From positions 1 through 54,288 of the forward strand of contig MWOQ01000183.1 of assembly GCA_002026145.1 (NCBI GenBank): a stretch of DNA of 54,288 bases, read 5' to 3'. Shown here in pieces: positions 26,013 through 35,267 of the stretch. A program made the translations under genes and the position numbers. Source of the stretch: Prochlorococcus sp. HOT208_60m_813L03. GTDB lineage: Bacteria; Cyanobacteriota; Cyanobacteriia; PCC-6307; Cyanobiaceae. The notes below the pieces were generated by a model. It did no database searches. It worked only from the letters and a program-made list of their open reading frames with translations, and was not told the origin of the DNA. The stretch's first letter is position 1. Each line of letters starts with the position of its first letter.

Positions 26013-27098
26013 ATGAAAAATTACTATGAATATATTTTTAATAATGTTGATTCAGATGTTAAAGAGTTACCTTCTTTTCTTGAAAATAAAAATATATTAA
26101 TTACGGGTGGTTCAGGATTTATTGGCGGATTTATAGTTAATTATCTTTGCTGGATTAAACATAAATATGCCATTGATTTAAAAATAAAACTAGCTATAAG
26201 ATCTAAATCAAATTTTTATAAAACTCTTCTCGATGATTATCAGAATGTTGATTACTTAGAAGTTTTAATTTTAGATCTAATGAATTATGAAGGGGTCAAT
26301 AATTTGAATAGAATTGAAAGTCAATTTGATTTAATTATTCATGCTGCTTCACCATCTTCAGGTAAAGCTTATAGCAACAATAAAGAGGGCACGATGTTTA
26401 TAAATACAATAATAATTGATTCTCTTTTTAAAACATTAAATAAAGGTAACTCTATTTTTATGTATTTTAGTACAACAGGAATATATGGAATTCATGCTAA
26501 TAATAAATATCCTTTAAGAGAGGAAACATTTTCGAATCTTGATCACTTAGACAGTAAAAATGTTTATTTGATGTCAAAATTAACTGGCGAAACAACTCTA
26601 AATACTCTTAGTGAAATTTACGAAAAAAGAATAATCATACTAAGGCCAAGTATTAATTATGGGCCATTTTTAGATCCAAAAGATGGAAGAGCATTGTCAG
26701 ATTTTATAGTAAACGCTCTTGAAAAAAAAATAATTACTATTAAATCTACTGGTAAAAGTTTGAGAAATTACTGTTTTATATCAGATACTTTGTCAGGAAT
26801 CTTTCTCGCATTAGTTAGAGGTGAAAAAAATAAAGTTTATAATCTGGCTCATGATAAAGAAACATCAATTCTTGAGTTAGCAACTCTTATTAGTAAAAAA
26901 ACCGATGCAAAAATAGAAGTTCAAAACTGCAAAGACATACACTTAGGATTGGATTTTGATAGAACTGCCACTAATTGCGATAAGTTGAAATCCATTGGAT
27001 GGGATGCAAAAATAACTTTAGAAAATGGTTTAGAATCAACAATTGATTATTTCAAAGAATATCTAGATGATAATAGAAAAACTTTATTAAAGAATTAG
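26013..27098 (+). CDS. NAD-dependent nucleotide-sugar epimerase/dehydratase (SDR)
   Basis: A 361-residue extended SDR. The nucleotide loop ITGGSGFIGGFIVNYL is at about 29-44, the catalytic Ser/Thr strand is FSTTGIYG, and the active-site Tyr-x3-Lys is intact (YLMSK). IIHAASPSSG and the substrate-loop RPSINYGP recall UDP-glucuronate decarboxylase and dTDP-glucose dehydratase relatives, but the exact substrate cannot be read. Being one base from the preceding SDR, it is surely co-translated. A 77-base gap leads to the first radical SAM gene. Confidence 0.85.
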   Translation: MKNYYEYIFNNVDSDVKELPSFLENKNILITGGSGFIGGFIVNYLCWIKHKYAIDLKIKLAIRSKSNFYKTLLDDYQNVDYLEVLILDLMNYEGVNNLNRIESQFDLIIHAASPSSGKAYSNNKEGTMFINTIIIDSLFKTLNKGNSIFMYFSTTGIYGIHANNKYPLREETFSNLDHLDSKNVYLMSKLTGETTLNTLSEIYEKRIIILRPSINYGPFLDPKDGRALSDFIVNALEKKIITIKSTGKSLRNYCFISDTLSGIFLALVRGEKNKVYNLAHDKETSILELATLISKKTDAKIEVQNCKDIHLGLDFDRTATNCDKLKSIGWDAKITLENGLESTIDYFKEYLDDNRKTLLKN

Positions 27099-27175
27099 TT
27101 TGATTTTAATTAAAAGTTTTTTATTACTTATCAATCAAATTTATGTTAAAGTTTGAAGAAATTTTAAAAAAATAA

Positions 27176-28465
27176 ATGTCTGACAGTAAATCACGTTTAG
27201 ACAATTTGCTTAAAGGGAAAAAAATTATAATTTGGGGCGCTCGTATGGTGGGACAAGGGTTTAGTAGGTATTGCTCTTCAAATAATTTAGATACTTTATG
27301 CTTTATTGATTCTGACCCTTCATTACAGAATCAAACAATAAAGGGTTTAAAAGTATTTTCTCCAAATGATGTAGGAAGGTTTATTAGCTCTTTTCCTAAA
27401 GAAGAGCTATTAATTGTCATAGCTGTATCAATTAAATCATCAGAAATAATAAGCACTCTAAAAAATTTCTCTTTAGATCATCTTGAATTTATTACTTATT
27501 CTGACTATTCGAATATATTCTTCACAATTGACGTTGTTGGGGCTTGTAACTTAAGGTGCGCAAGTTGTGCTCACAGTATTCCTGATCACGGAGTGCCAAT
27601 GAACATAATGTCATTTGAGAATGTGAAAAAAGTACTTAATAAAATTAAGAATGATGCTCCTTTATGCACACATGTAGCTCTTTATAGTTGGGGTGAACCT
27701 TTTTTACATCCAAAGTTAGATCAAATTATTGAATTATTCCATCAAAGCAATATAGCTGTAGCTTTATCAACTAATTTATCTCATGAAAATTTTGATAAGA
27801 TCTTAAAGCCTCTCAAGAAAAATCCTGAAAATCTAAAGGTTTCTCTTTCAGGTTACTACGATCAAGCTTATGACAATACTCACAGTGGTGGTGATATAAC
27901 TTTAGTTAAAAGTAATTTATACAAGTTGAGGTATTTTATCGATAAATACAAATTATCAACTCACGTAGATATAAACTACCACCTTTACAGGGACAATAAT
28001 GGTAAAAATTTAGAGAAAATGCAAAATCTAGCCGATGAGTTGAATTTTGGTTTGTCTACTGTCCATGCTTTGGTAATGCCACTTGAACGAGTTTTTAATC
28101 ATTGTGACGGAGTCTCTGATAGGCAAACTGAAGATTTATCTAAAAATTTATTGGTTACTATTGATGAAGGTATCCAAGCATCCTCAGAAAAACCTCTCCC
28201 TCAAGGAGTTTGTCCATTTAGAGAAAATCAATTAAACATAAATGCAGACCTTACTGTTCCAGTATGTTGCTTAGTATTTAATAGAAATCATTTAGTATCA
28301 AATAATTATCTTGATACCTCTCTTCAAGATATAAATTTAAATAAATCTAATTCTGATATTTGTTCTAAATGCATGAAACTTAAACTCCCTGAATATAACA
28401 TGGGTTTTAATAAGGAGGGTTGGAAATCATTTGCTATGCAAAAAACAAGCTCTGATGTTAGCTAA
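27176..28465 (+). CDS. Radical SAM/SPASM protein with N-terminal Rossmann-like domain
   Basis: The 429-residue protein has three parts. Residues about 14-110 form a small nucleotide-binding-like domain (IIIWGARMVGQGFSRY, CFIDSDPS) of the type seen at the end of sugar C-methyltransferases. The radical SAM core begins with C124-x3-C128-x2-C131 (ACNLRCASCAHS), followed by the GE motif (SWGEPFLHP). The C-terminal SPASM-like region has clustered Cys (PVCCLVF, DICSKCMKL) that could hold an extra iron-sulfur cluster. It would generate a 5'-deoxyadenosyl radical; given the island, the substrate is probably a sugar nucleotide or glycan precursor. Confidence 0.85.
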   Translation: MSDSKSRLDNLLKGKKIIIWGARMVGQGFSRYCSSNNLDTLCFIDSDPSLQNQTIKGLKVFSPNDVGRFISSFPKEELLIVIAVSIKSSEIISTLKNFSLDHLEFITYSDYSNIFFTIDVVGACNLRCASCAHSIPDHGVPMNIMSFENVKKVLNKIKNDAPLCTHVALYSWGEPFLHPKLDQIIELFHQSNIAVALSTNLSHENFDKILKPLKKNPENLKVSLSGYYDQAYDNTHSGGDITLVKSNLYKLRYFIDKYKLSTHVDINYHLYRDNNGKNLEKMQNLADELNFGLSTVHALVMPLERVFNHCDGVSDRQTEDLSKNLLVTIDEGIQASSEKPLPQGVCPFRENQLNINADLTVPVCCLVFNRNHLVSNNYLDTSLQDINLNKSNSDICSKCMKLKLPEYNMGFNKEGWKSFAMQKTSSDVS

Positions 28466-28593
28466 GTTAAATTTTTCAGTAAAAAAATTATAGTCTCCTC
28501 TAAACTTAATTTGTAATTATGTACATTTAAATATACTTATTAACTTTTAAAAAGTAAAAATATCTGCTATTGTGAGTTAAATTTTTTGATTTC

Positions 28594-29646
28594 ATGGTAT
28601 CTTCCCCACAAAAAAAATCTAAAGTAAATCCCAGAATTTACCATCAAAAAAAGCAATCTCTTCAGGATGTTGTACCACTCGATACTCCTTTTTCTGTTCA
28701 TATAGATATTTGTAGTTTATGTAATTTTAAATGTACTTTTTGTTTCCAAAACGATAAAAAGGGAATGAAAGAGTCAGGAGTCTCATGGGGAATGATGGAG
28801 GTTGATACTTTTAAAAAATGTGTTGATGATTTAAAAAAGTTTCCTCAAAGAATTAAAAAAATAAAAATAGGAAATCATGGAGAACCTACTATGCATCCCC
28901 ATGTAGCTGAATTAGTAAAATATGCTAGAGACGCTGACGTCGCTGATGTGGTGGAAATGTTTACCAATGGCTCTAGATTAGAGCCTAAACTTAATCAGCA
29001 ATTAGTTGATGCTGGATTACAGAGAATGAATATTTCTGTAGAGGGGTTAACTGCTGAAAGTTATAAAAGAGTGGCTGACTATAAAATTGATTACCCTAAA
29101 TTTATAGAAAATATTAGAGATCTTTATAAAAGAAAAGATGATTCTTTCTCTTTATATATAAAGGTTGTTGATCATGCGGTGGTTAAGTCGGAAGAAGGAA
29201 GACCAACTATTGATTTGACCGACGAAGAAAAAAAATACTTTTACGATACTTTTGGTGAGATATCAGATGAAATGTCTATTGAAAATATAGTTCCTCAATG
29301 GGCCGAAACAGATCAAAATGATTTAACAGAAACAGGTATGTATGGACAAAAAGTCGGAAATTTAAAGAAGGTCTGTCCTTTCCCATTTATGTATCTTCAC
29401 ATAAATAGTGATGGCTCCGTTGCAGGATGTACTCTAGATTGGGCCAGAAAAGTTTTGGTTGGTGATAGGAAATTAAATGATTTATATGAGATATGGAATG
29501 GCCCAGGTATGAGAGAACTCAGACTACAAATGTTAAGAGGAGAAAGAGAGAAAATCCCAATGTGTGACACTTGTAATGCACCTAATGTTTGTGTCATTGA
29601 TAACTTAGATCCATATATGGAAGAATTGATACCTAAGTTTTCTTAA
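28594..29646 (+). CDS. Radical SAM/SPASM protein
   Basis: A 350-residue radical SAM enzyme: C43-x3-C47-x2-C50 (CNFKCTFC) binds the catalytic cluster, GNHGEPTMHP is the SAM-contact motif, and a C-terminal SPASM region (AGCTLDW, MCDTCNAPNVC) would bind auxiliary cluster(s). This is a second, clearly different radical SAM protein 128 bases after the first. It is followed 4 bases later by an SDR gene. Family members dehydrogenate, epimerise or rearrange sugars and peptides; there is no peptide precursor gene nearby, which favours a sugar substrate. Confidence 0.85.
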   Translation: MVSSPQKKSKVNPRIYHQKKQSLQDVVPLDTPFSVHIDICSLCNFKCTFCFQNDKKGMKESGVSWGMMEVDTFKKCVDDLKKFPQRIKKIKIGNHGEPTMHPHVAELVKYARDADVADVVEMFTNGSRLEPKLNQQLVDAGLQRMNISVEGLTAESYKRVADYKIDYPKFIENIRDLYKRKDDSFSLYIKVVDHAVVKSEEGRPTIDLTDEEKKYFYDTFGEISDEMSIENIVPQWAETDQNDLTETGMYGQKVGNLKKVCPFPFMYLHINSDGSVAGCTLDWARKVLVGDRKLNDLYEIWNGPGMRELRLQMLRGEREKIPMCDTCNAPNVCVIDNLDPYMEELIPKFS

Positions 29647-29650
29647 TTTA

Positions 29651-30517
29651 ATGAAAAAAATAGTAGTTTTAGGAGCTAAAGGCTTCCTGGGAAAAAATTT
29701 ATGCCAATTTTTTGATAATCAAGAAAAATATCAAGTATCTCCTCTCTCTAGAGTTGATGTAGATTTTACTGATATTGAAGCACTTACAAAAAAAATTAAA
29801 GATATTTCACCAAATTACATTATTCACTCTGCGGTATCTCTGGATAATTTTGAAAATAATATCAGAATGTTTTATGCACTCGAGAAGGTTGCAAGCCTAG
29901 TTGAAAAGATAATTTTAATTGGTTCAGGGGCTGAATATATATCAGCAAGATATAAACCACTAATGAAGGAGAATTATTTTCCTAATGAACCAGTTTATCC
30001 AGTTGACATTTATACTCTATCAAAGTACACGATTTCAAAATTACTTTCTATTTCAAATACCAAGAACATTTTTAATTTAAGAGTTTTTGGAATATATGGA
30101 CCTTATGAAGATTTTCAAAGAAGATTGATTTCAAATAATTTAGTTAGAAATTTAAACAATTTACCTCTTCAATATAACAGAAATGTAGCTTTTGATTATT
30201 TGTATATTGATGATTTTTTATCTGCCTTAGATCGTTTTATTTCATTAGAAAAACCAAAACATAATACTTACAATTTATGTGTCGGTAAGGCTTATAAATT
30301 TAAGGAAATTATGGAAACTATAGCTGAAGTTGTGGAAATAGATTTTTCGGATATCATTTTGAACGACCCTACTCCATCAAATTATGAATATTCAGGAGAT
30401 CCAACTTTAATCGAAAATGAAATAGGTAAAATTGAACAAACAAAACTAGTCGATGCAATAACAAATTTATATTCTTGGTATAAAAATCAAAATTTAAATT
30501 CTTTAAAATTGAATTAA
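29651..30517 (+). CDS. NAD-dependent epimerase/dehydratase-like SDR
   Basis: A 288-residue SDR with loop LGAKGFLGKNL and intact catalytic Tyr-x3-Lys (YTLSK). It is a clear paralogue of the SDR at 25073: both share ENNxRMF, GSGxEY, MKExYF, RxFGIYG and DYxYIDxxDF-type segments. Unlike that copy it keeps the standard active site, so it is the likelier active oxidoreductase/epimerase of the pair. It is tightly packed between the second radical SAM gene and the aldolase gene (gaps of 4 and 2 bases). Confidence 0.84.
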   Translation: MKKIVVLGAKGFLGKNLCQFFDNQEKYQVSPLSRVDVDFTDIEALTKKIKDISPNYIIHSAVSLDNFENNIRMFYALEKVASLVEKIILIGSGAEYISARYKPLMKENYFPNEPVYPVDIYTLSKYTISKLLSISNTKNIFNLRVFGIYGPYEDFQRRLISNNLVRNLNNLPLQYNRNVAFDYLYIDDFLSALDRFISLEKPKHNTYNLCVGKAYKFKEIMETIAEVVEIDFSDIILNDPTPSNYEYSGDPTLIENEIGKIEQTKLVDAITNLYSWYKNQNLNSLKLN

Positions 30518-30519
30518 TT

Positions 30520-31323
30520 ATGGATAATTTTTTTAATCAGATGGTTGAGATTATTAAACTCAACAAAACTATTGGACAGATTGCAATAAAAGCTGAATTT
30601 GAATCTGAGGGAACAAGAATGTCCGAATTATTAAGATTGAAAGAGATTGCTCATGCTGCTGAAATCCCGATGGTTGTGAAAATTGGTGGATGTGAAGCTA
30701 TAAGAGATTTACTAGATTGTAAAGACTTAAAAATCTCGAATATTGTCGCACCAATGATAGAGAGCAGGTATGCCTCATATAAATACGTGCAAGCACTTGA
30801 AAGAGTATATGGAGAGTGTTCTTTTAAACCAAAAACTTATATTAATATCGAAACTCAAACAGGATTTAATAATTTAGAAGAAATATCTGATCAAATAAGT
30901 GGATTTGTAGATGGGATTGTTATGGGTAGAGTTGATTATGTGGGATCACTAAATTTAAGAAGAGATAGTGTTAATTCTCAGAGGATTTTGGAGGATTCAT
31001 TAAAAATCTCAAGGCGGTGTGCCGAAAAAAATCTTGAATTTGTAGTTGGTGGAGGTATCTCAGCAGATGCAGTACCCTTTTTAATCGAACTAAATAAAGT
31101 TTCACTCCATAGGTTTGAAACGAGAAAATGTGTATTTGAAACTTCTAAATTAAACCAAGACGAAATTTTTACAGGATTGAAAAATGCTGTTTTGTTTGAA
31201 CTTTTATGGTTAAAGAGTAAGCAATCTTATAATAGTGCCGTTACCGAAGAAGATAATGTAAGAATAAAGATGCTCGAAAAAAGACATATTTATAATACAA
31301 GTTCTTGTTCTGAAATTATCTAG
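30520..31323 (+). CDS. HpcH/HpaI aldolase/citrate lyase-like protein
   Basis: A 267-residue TIM-barrel protein of the HpcH/HpaI superfamily, which makes or breaks C-C bonds with pyruvate-like or acyl-CoA substrates using a divalent metal. The metal ligands are recognisable: INIETQTGF supplies Glu, and VMGRVDYVGSLN supplies Asp. KAEFESEGTRMSEL is an unusual opening, possibly substrate-specific. It is the last gene of the SDR-radical SAM operon and overlaps the convergent HAD gene by 8 bases. Its presence in a sugar island suggests chain extension or shortening of a sugar, which is inference. Confidence 0.8.
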   Translation: MDNFFNQMVEIIKLNKTIGQIAIKAEFESEGTRMSELLRLKEIAHAAEIPMVVKIGGCEAIRDLLDCKDLKISNIVAPMIESRYASYKYVQALERVYGECSFKPKTYINIETQTGFNNLEEISDQISGFVDGIVMGRVDYVGSLNLRRDSVNSQRILEDSLKISRRCAEKNLEFVVGGGISADAVPFLIELNKVSLHRFETRKCVFETSKLNQDEIFTGLKNAVLFELLWLKSKQSYNSAVTEEDNVRIKMLEKRHIYNTSSCSEII

Positions 31324-31972
31324 TTTGACTATTTAAATTCTCTAAGATTGAAATCAACTCATCGGTATTATTATAAATGTATTTAATTTCTTTTAATTCA
31401 TAGTTGGTCCATTGATGGTATCCTTTTGCAAATGCAATAAAATCAATGTTATTTTTTTTGGCGCTTAAATAATCTGAATAGGTGTCTCCAATGTAAAAGG
31501 TATTACTAATATCTAGTAAATATTTATTTCTTAAAAATAATATATTTGAAGATTTATCTTGTCCCGAGCTTACAAAGGAATCTATTCCTATGATGTCTAA
31601 AAATTTATCGTCTAATTCTAATTTGTTGATAATGGTTTTCGTTGGCTCAATAGGCTTATTTGTGACAATATAACAATTATTTTTTTGGGCTAATTTCTGA
31701 ATTTGATAAATTATGTTTTCATAGGTATTAAATTCTAAAAAATATTGATTATCGTACAACTTTCTAAAATTATTTCTGATATTCATTACTTTATTATTTT
31801 CTAGCGTTGGATGTAAAATTCTTATAATTTTTTGGATAGGAGGTCCTATATGATTAATAAAATACTTCTTTTCTAATGGCTCTTGATAATTTTGTATAGA
31901 CTCTTTATATGCTCTATAAATTCCAACGCTGCTATCAATTAAAGTTCCGTCAAGATCAAAAATTAAATTCAC
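31316..31972 (-). CDS. HAD-family phosphatase
   Basis: The 218-residue protein has all HAD motifs: nucleophile FDLDGTLIDSS (I), Thr in IVTNKP (II), Lys in SSGQDKSSN (III) and IGDTYSDYLSA (IV). The small helical cap places it near phosphoglycolate phosphatase/Gph. In this operon it would remove phosphate from a sugar intermediate. It is the last gene of the leftward CDP-sugar run; its start overlaps the preceding methyltransferase stop by 4 bases. Confidence 0.87.
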   Translation of the reverse strand: MNLIFDLDGTLIDSSVGIYRAYKESIQNYQEPLEKKYFINHIGPPIQKIIRILHPTLENNKVMNIRNNFRKLYDNQYFLEFNTYENIIYQIQKLAQKNNCYIVTNKPIEPTKTIINKLELDDKFLDIIGIDSFVSSGQDKSSNILFLRNKYLLDISNTFYIGDTYSDYLSAKKNNIDFIAFAKGYHQWTNYELKEIKYIYNNTDELISILENLNSQTR

Positions 31973-33111
31973 TTTATTTTAAGAATATTATTTTCAACTA
32001 TATTAAAAATTTTGTAATTGTTTTTTATTGTTTTATCTAAACTTGATATTACTTCCTCTCCATATATTCCTGGTAGGTTCAGAATTAGAGTGCCATTATT
32101 AAAGTTTTTCAAAAATGAAGGACTTACAATCTTTAACCTTGAAACTGGTGAAAAAAGTTCCTGCTTAAACTTTGCTGAATCTACAATAAAATTAATTTTC
32201 TCATGATTTATTTGAGAAATTAAAGTTAGAGATCTATGACCAGCACCCCATATGAAAATTGGCTTTTCCTCAATTGGTATTGAGTTTAATATATTATTTA
32301 AATCTTTTATTAATTTATAATATCTATTCAGATCTAAAGTAAGTTCTTCAACTTTTTCATATTTGGCGATTATTTCTAAATCATTATTGTTATGAAAAGA
32401 ATTACATTTAATAACTTCAAAGCCACAATAAGAAAATAATCTTTTTAGTGAGTTAAGAGTGAAGTATGACAGATGATCTGAAATAAATTCATGAACACAT
32501 GAAGTGTTTTTTATAAAGTTTAGACTAGGAACTGTCATGTATATAAATGCTTCTTCTTTTAAATATTTCTTTAAAAATTCCAAAACTTTTGTGGGATTTG
32601 GCATATGTTCTAAAAAGTTATAACAAACAACAATGTCAAATTTTTTATTTTCTAGATTTTGAGTGTCTTCTCCAAAATATCCTTCTACTACATTTACGTT
32701 GTTTTCTTTAGCAATTTGAACTGATTTTCTTGATGCTTCAATTCCCATAACTTTACAATTTACGTTATCTCTTATCGTCTTTACCATTAAACCTTGATGG
32801 GATCCAATTTCTAAAATATAGGGTGTTTTTAAATTATGATCATTTATAATTTTCTCTAAAACAAAAATTCTTTCTTCACAAATAGTTTTAGATAATCCTG
32901 CTGCAGTAATTACCTCTCTATAATATTCGACCGGTTTATTAGTTGATTGTACATGACCGCAATTCTTACATTGCTTAATTTCTAAATTTATACTGCAATT
33001 TTTATTTAATTTTTTAGATTCTAAAAATAATTGTGCTGATGCAGGTACATTGCTTAAATTAACAATTTTCTTTAAATTGGATGAGGCACAAATTCTGCAA
33101 TTCAAAATCAT
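31969..33111 (-). CDS. Sugar C-methyltransferase-like protein (zinc-binding N-terminus)
   Basis: The 380-residue protein has the three-part layout of deoxysugar C-methyltransferases (TylCIII/NovU type): an N-terminal zinc site (C5, C8, C48, C51), a class I SAM domain (ILEIGSHQGLMVKT, about 99-112; CYNFLEHMPNP), and a C-terminal Rossmann-like domain (IFIWGAGHRSLTLI). Characterised relatives methylate a 4-keto sugar nucleotide at C3 or C5. It follows the thiamine-diphosphate enzyme by 45 bases and overlaps the HAD gene. The predicted substrate is a CDP-4-keto-deoxysugar. Confidence 0.83.
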   Translation of the reverse strand: MILNCRICASSNLKKIVNLSNVPASAQLFLESKKLNKNCSINLEIKQCKNCGHVQSTNKPVEYYREVITAAGLSKTICEERIFVLEKIINDHNLKTPYILEIGSHQGLMVKTIRDNVNCKVMGIEASRKSVQIAKENNVNVVEGYFGEDTQNLENKKFDIVVCYNFLEHMPNPTKVLEFLKKYLKEEAFIYMTVPSLNFIKNTSCVHEFISDHLSYFTLNSLKRLFSYCGFEVIKCNSFHNNNDLEIIAKYEKVEELTLDLNRYYKLIKDLNNILNSIPIEEKPIFIWGAGHRSLTLISQINHEKINFIVDSAKFKQELFSPVSRLKIVSPSFLKNFNNGTLILNLPGIYGEEVISSLDKTIKNNYKIFNIVENNILKIK

Positions 33112-33156
33112 TTTAAAAAACTATTTCAACATTAACATGAAGAATATTTATTATTC

Positions 33157-34986
33157 TTAAATTTCACTTGCTTCTTTTAGAATTTGTTGATGTATTTCAC
33201 TTGGTAAAAATGGGCTCATATCCTCCAATCTAGCTGTTTGCATTGAACCATCTGATAATTTTTTGCTAGTGACTTTTGGCCTGAAGGGAACGCTTATATC
33301 AATCTTTAAAACACAAATAACAGGTTCATCTTCTTTGACTAGATTGGGTATTTGTTCAATTAATTCTTCATTATTTTTGATAGTTATCGATTTAATTCCG
33401 AATCCTTTGCCTATACTTTCAAAATTAGGAAATAACAAGCCAGATTCATCACCGCATCCTATAGTTCTATTTGGGAAAAAATTATTTTGTGTTTGTCTTA
33501 TCGAATGGTAACCACCATTGTCAAGGATAAAGGTTGTAATTGGTAATTTCATTAATGCAATAGTTGCTAGATCTTGTATATTCATCATTATTGAACCATC
33601 GCCAGCTACACAGAATGTTTTTCTTTTGGTGGCAAAGTATGCTCCAATTGCTGCTGGAAGATCATATCCCATTGAGGCACAACCTGAATTATGATACAAA
33701 CGTTGATTTTTTTTAATTATTGAAGCTTGAAATCCTGCTACACATGCAGTACCATCAGCAAAAACTATAGTTTCACCGCCTTTTAAGTTTTCAGTAAGAA
33801 AATGAATAAAAAAATAAGGACAAACTTTTTTATTGAGATCAACTAAGTTATCAAGATCATGATAAACATCATATTTTTTCCTTAAAGATAAAATCCATTT
33901 AGACCATTTTTGCCATTGTTTCTTTTTATCTTCTTTTAAGCAATTTAGATTGAATTTAAAAAAATTATCAAAAAAATCTTTTAAATCCATTTGTATCTTT
34001 AGATCTTGATTTAATGTCGGTTTCTCAAGTTCTGAATTATCAATATCTACGTGACATATCCATGCTTTATCTGCAAAACTTTCCCAGTTATAACTAACTT
34101 GCCTGATATTTAATCTTGTCCCAAGAACTAAAAGTAGATCAGAAGTTTGTACGGCGTAGTTACCTGTTCTTGTCCCAACTGTCCCAGGTCTACCTGAATT
34201 AAGAGGATGTTCGTCCCATATAAGATCATTACTATTCCAAGATGTAACTATGGGGATATTTAATTCTTCAGCAAATTTTATTAAAAGCTTATGAGTTTTG
34301 GAAGCTCTTATTCCACTACCTGCATAAATTATAGGTCTTCGGGCAGTTTTTAATTTGTTAATTAACTCTTCGATTTTTAAATTATTTTTGTCATTCTTAA
34401 TAGAAATTGATTCAAAATCTGAACTATTAAATCCCAGTAAATTTGATTCTTCAATAAGAGCTCCTTGTATATCAATTGGAATATCAATCCAACAAGGCCC
34501 TGGTCTCCCATTGGTAGAAAGAAAAATTGCTTTTTCAATTTCGTATTTTGTTTTATTTGGATCAATCAATTGTGTAATATTTTTTGTCATTTTTTTTGCC
34601 GCTTTGCATATATCTATTTCTTGATCTCCTAATTGACGAAGATCTTCATCATCGTAATTAGAAACTAAGGTTGCTCTTTTGGCTTGACCTGAAAGTATTA
34701 TCATAGGAATAGAATCAACAAATGCTCCAAATACACCATTAAGAGCATTTAGAGCTCCTGGACCTGCAGTGACATTAACTATGCATGGAGTATAGGTATG
34801 TCTCGCATGTGATTCTGCTGCAATTGAACAAGATTGTTCATGATGTAGGTTATGTATTTTTAAATCTTTGTTGTTACCTAGAGCATCATTTAAATGCATT
34901 GCAGCACCTCCAGTAACCATATAAACATTATTTATTTTGTTTTTGACTAGAATTTTTGAAATTAAATCAGAAACTCTTATTTTCAT
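33157..34986 (-). CDS. Thiamine-diphosphate enzyme, acetolactate synthase-like (YerE-like?)
   Basis: A 609-residue three-domain ThDP enzyme. The activating Glu is E50 (HHEQSCSIAAE) and the cofactor motif GDG...N is intact (VAGDGSIMMN, LDNGGYHS). Bacterial relatives in O-antigen loci include YerE, which transfers a two-carbon unit from pyruvate to CDP-3,6-dideoxy-4-ketoglucose to make yersiniose. That role fits here because rfbF, rfbG and rfbH, which make that substrate, are all in the window and two are in this operon. A plain acetolactate synthase is unlikely, given the location and lack of an ilvN-like subunit. Confidence 0.85.
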   Translation of the reverse strand: MKIRVSDLISKILVKNKINNVYMVTGGAAMHLNDALGNNKDLKIHNLHHEQSCSIAAESHARHTYTPCIVNVTAGPGALNALNGVFGAFVDSIPMIILSGQAKRATLVSNYDDEDLRQLGDQEIDICKAAKKMTKNITQLIDPNKTKYEIEKAIFLSTNGRPGPCWIDIPIDIQGALIEESNLLGFNSSDFESISIKNDKNNLKIEELINKLKTARRPIIYAGSGIRASKTHKLLIKFAEELNIPIVTSWNSNDLIWDEHPLNSGRPGTVGTRTGNYAVQTSDLLLVLGTRLNIRQVSYNWESFADKAWICHVDIDNSELEKPTLNQDLKIQMDLKDFFDNFFKFNLNCLKEDKKKQWQKWSKWILSLRKKYDVYHDLDNLVDLNKKVCPYFFIHFLTENLKGGETIVFADGTACVAGFQASIIKKNQRLYHNSGCASMGYDLPAAIGAYFATKRKTFCVAGDGSIMMNIQDLATIALMKLPITTFILDNGGYHSIRQTQNNFFPNRTIGCGDESGLLFPNFESIGKGFGIKSITIKNNEELIEQIPNLVKEDEPVICVLKIDISVPFRPKVTSKKLSDGSMQTARLEDMSPFLPSEIHQQILKEASEI

Positions 34987-35267
34987 AGGTTTGATTTTAA
35001 AAACTTTAAAATTTTTTCAGATTCGAAATTTTTCATCTCTCTTTTTAAACTAGAGAACATAGCAGCATTTAACCAAAAATCAGGTTTATTATTAACTTTA
35101 GATACAACTTTGTTTACTTGAAGTACTCTCCGTTCATATGGGATTGAATCTTGTTCAAACAAGCGTTTTTTATTTAGGAAATAGCTTGACCTAAAATTTG
35201 GATGGCAATTGGAATATCCCGAGGTTAATTTAAAAATTTCTTGTTTAAAGTCTTCACTTCTTTTCAT
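34983..35267 (-). CDS. Orphan N-terminal domain of an RfbH-like 3-dehydrase
   Basis: This 94-residue protein aligns with the first 85 or so residues of RfbH: KLTSGYS against NLTRDYS, IPYERRV against IPYAGRV, and a shared DFWL. Everything beyond, including the PMP and iron-sulfur sites, is absent. It sits exactly where rfbH normally follows rfbF and rfbG, overlaps both neighbours by 4 bases and has no internal stops. It is either the tidy remnant of a deleted rfbH or a retained stand-alone domain, perhaps a partner of the full RfbH encoded at 20846-22336. Confidence 0.75.
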   Translation of the reverse strand: MKRSEDFKQEIFKLTSGYSNCHPNFRSSYFLNKKRLFEQDSIPYERRVLQVNKVVSKVNNKPDFWLNAAMFSSLKREMKNFESEKILKFLKSNL

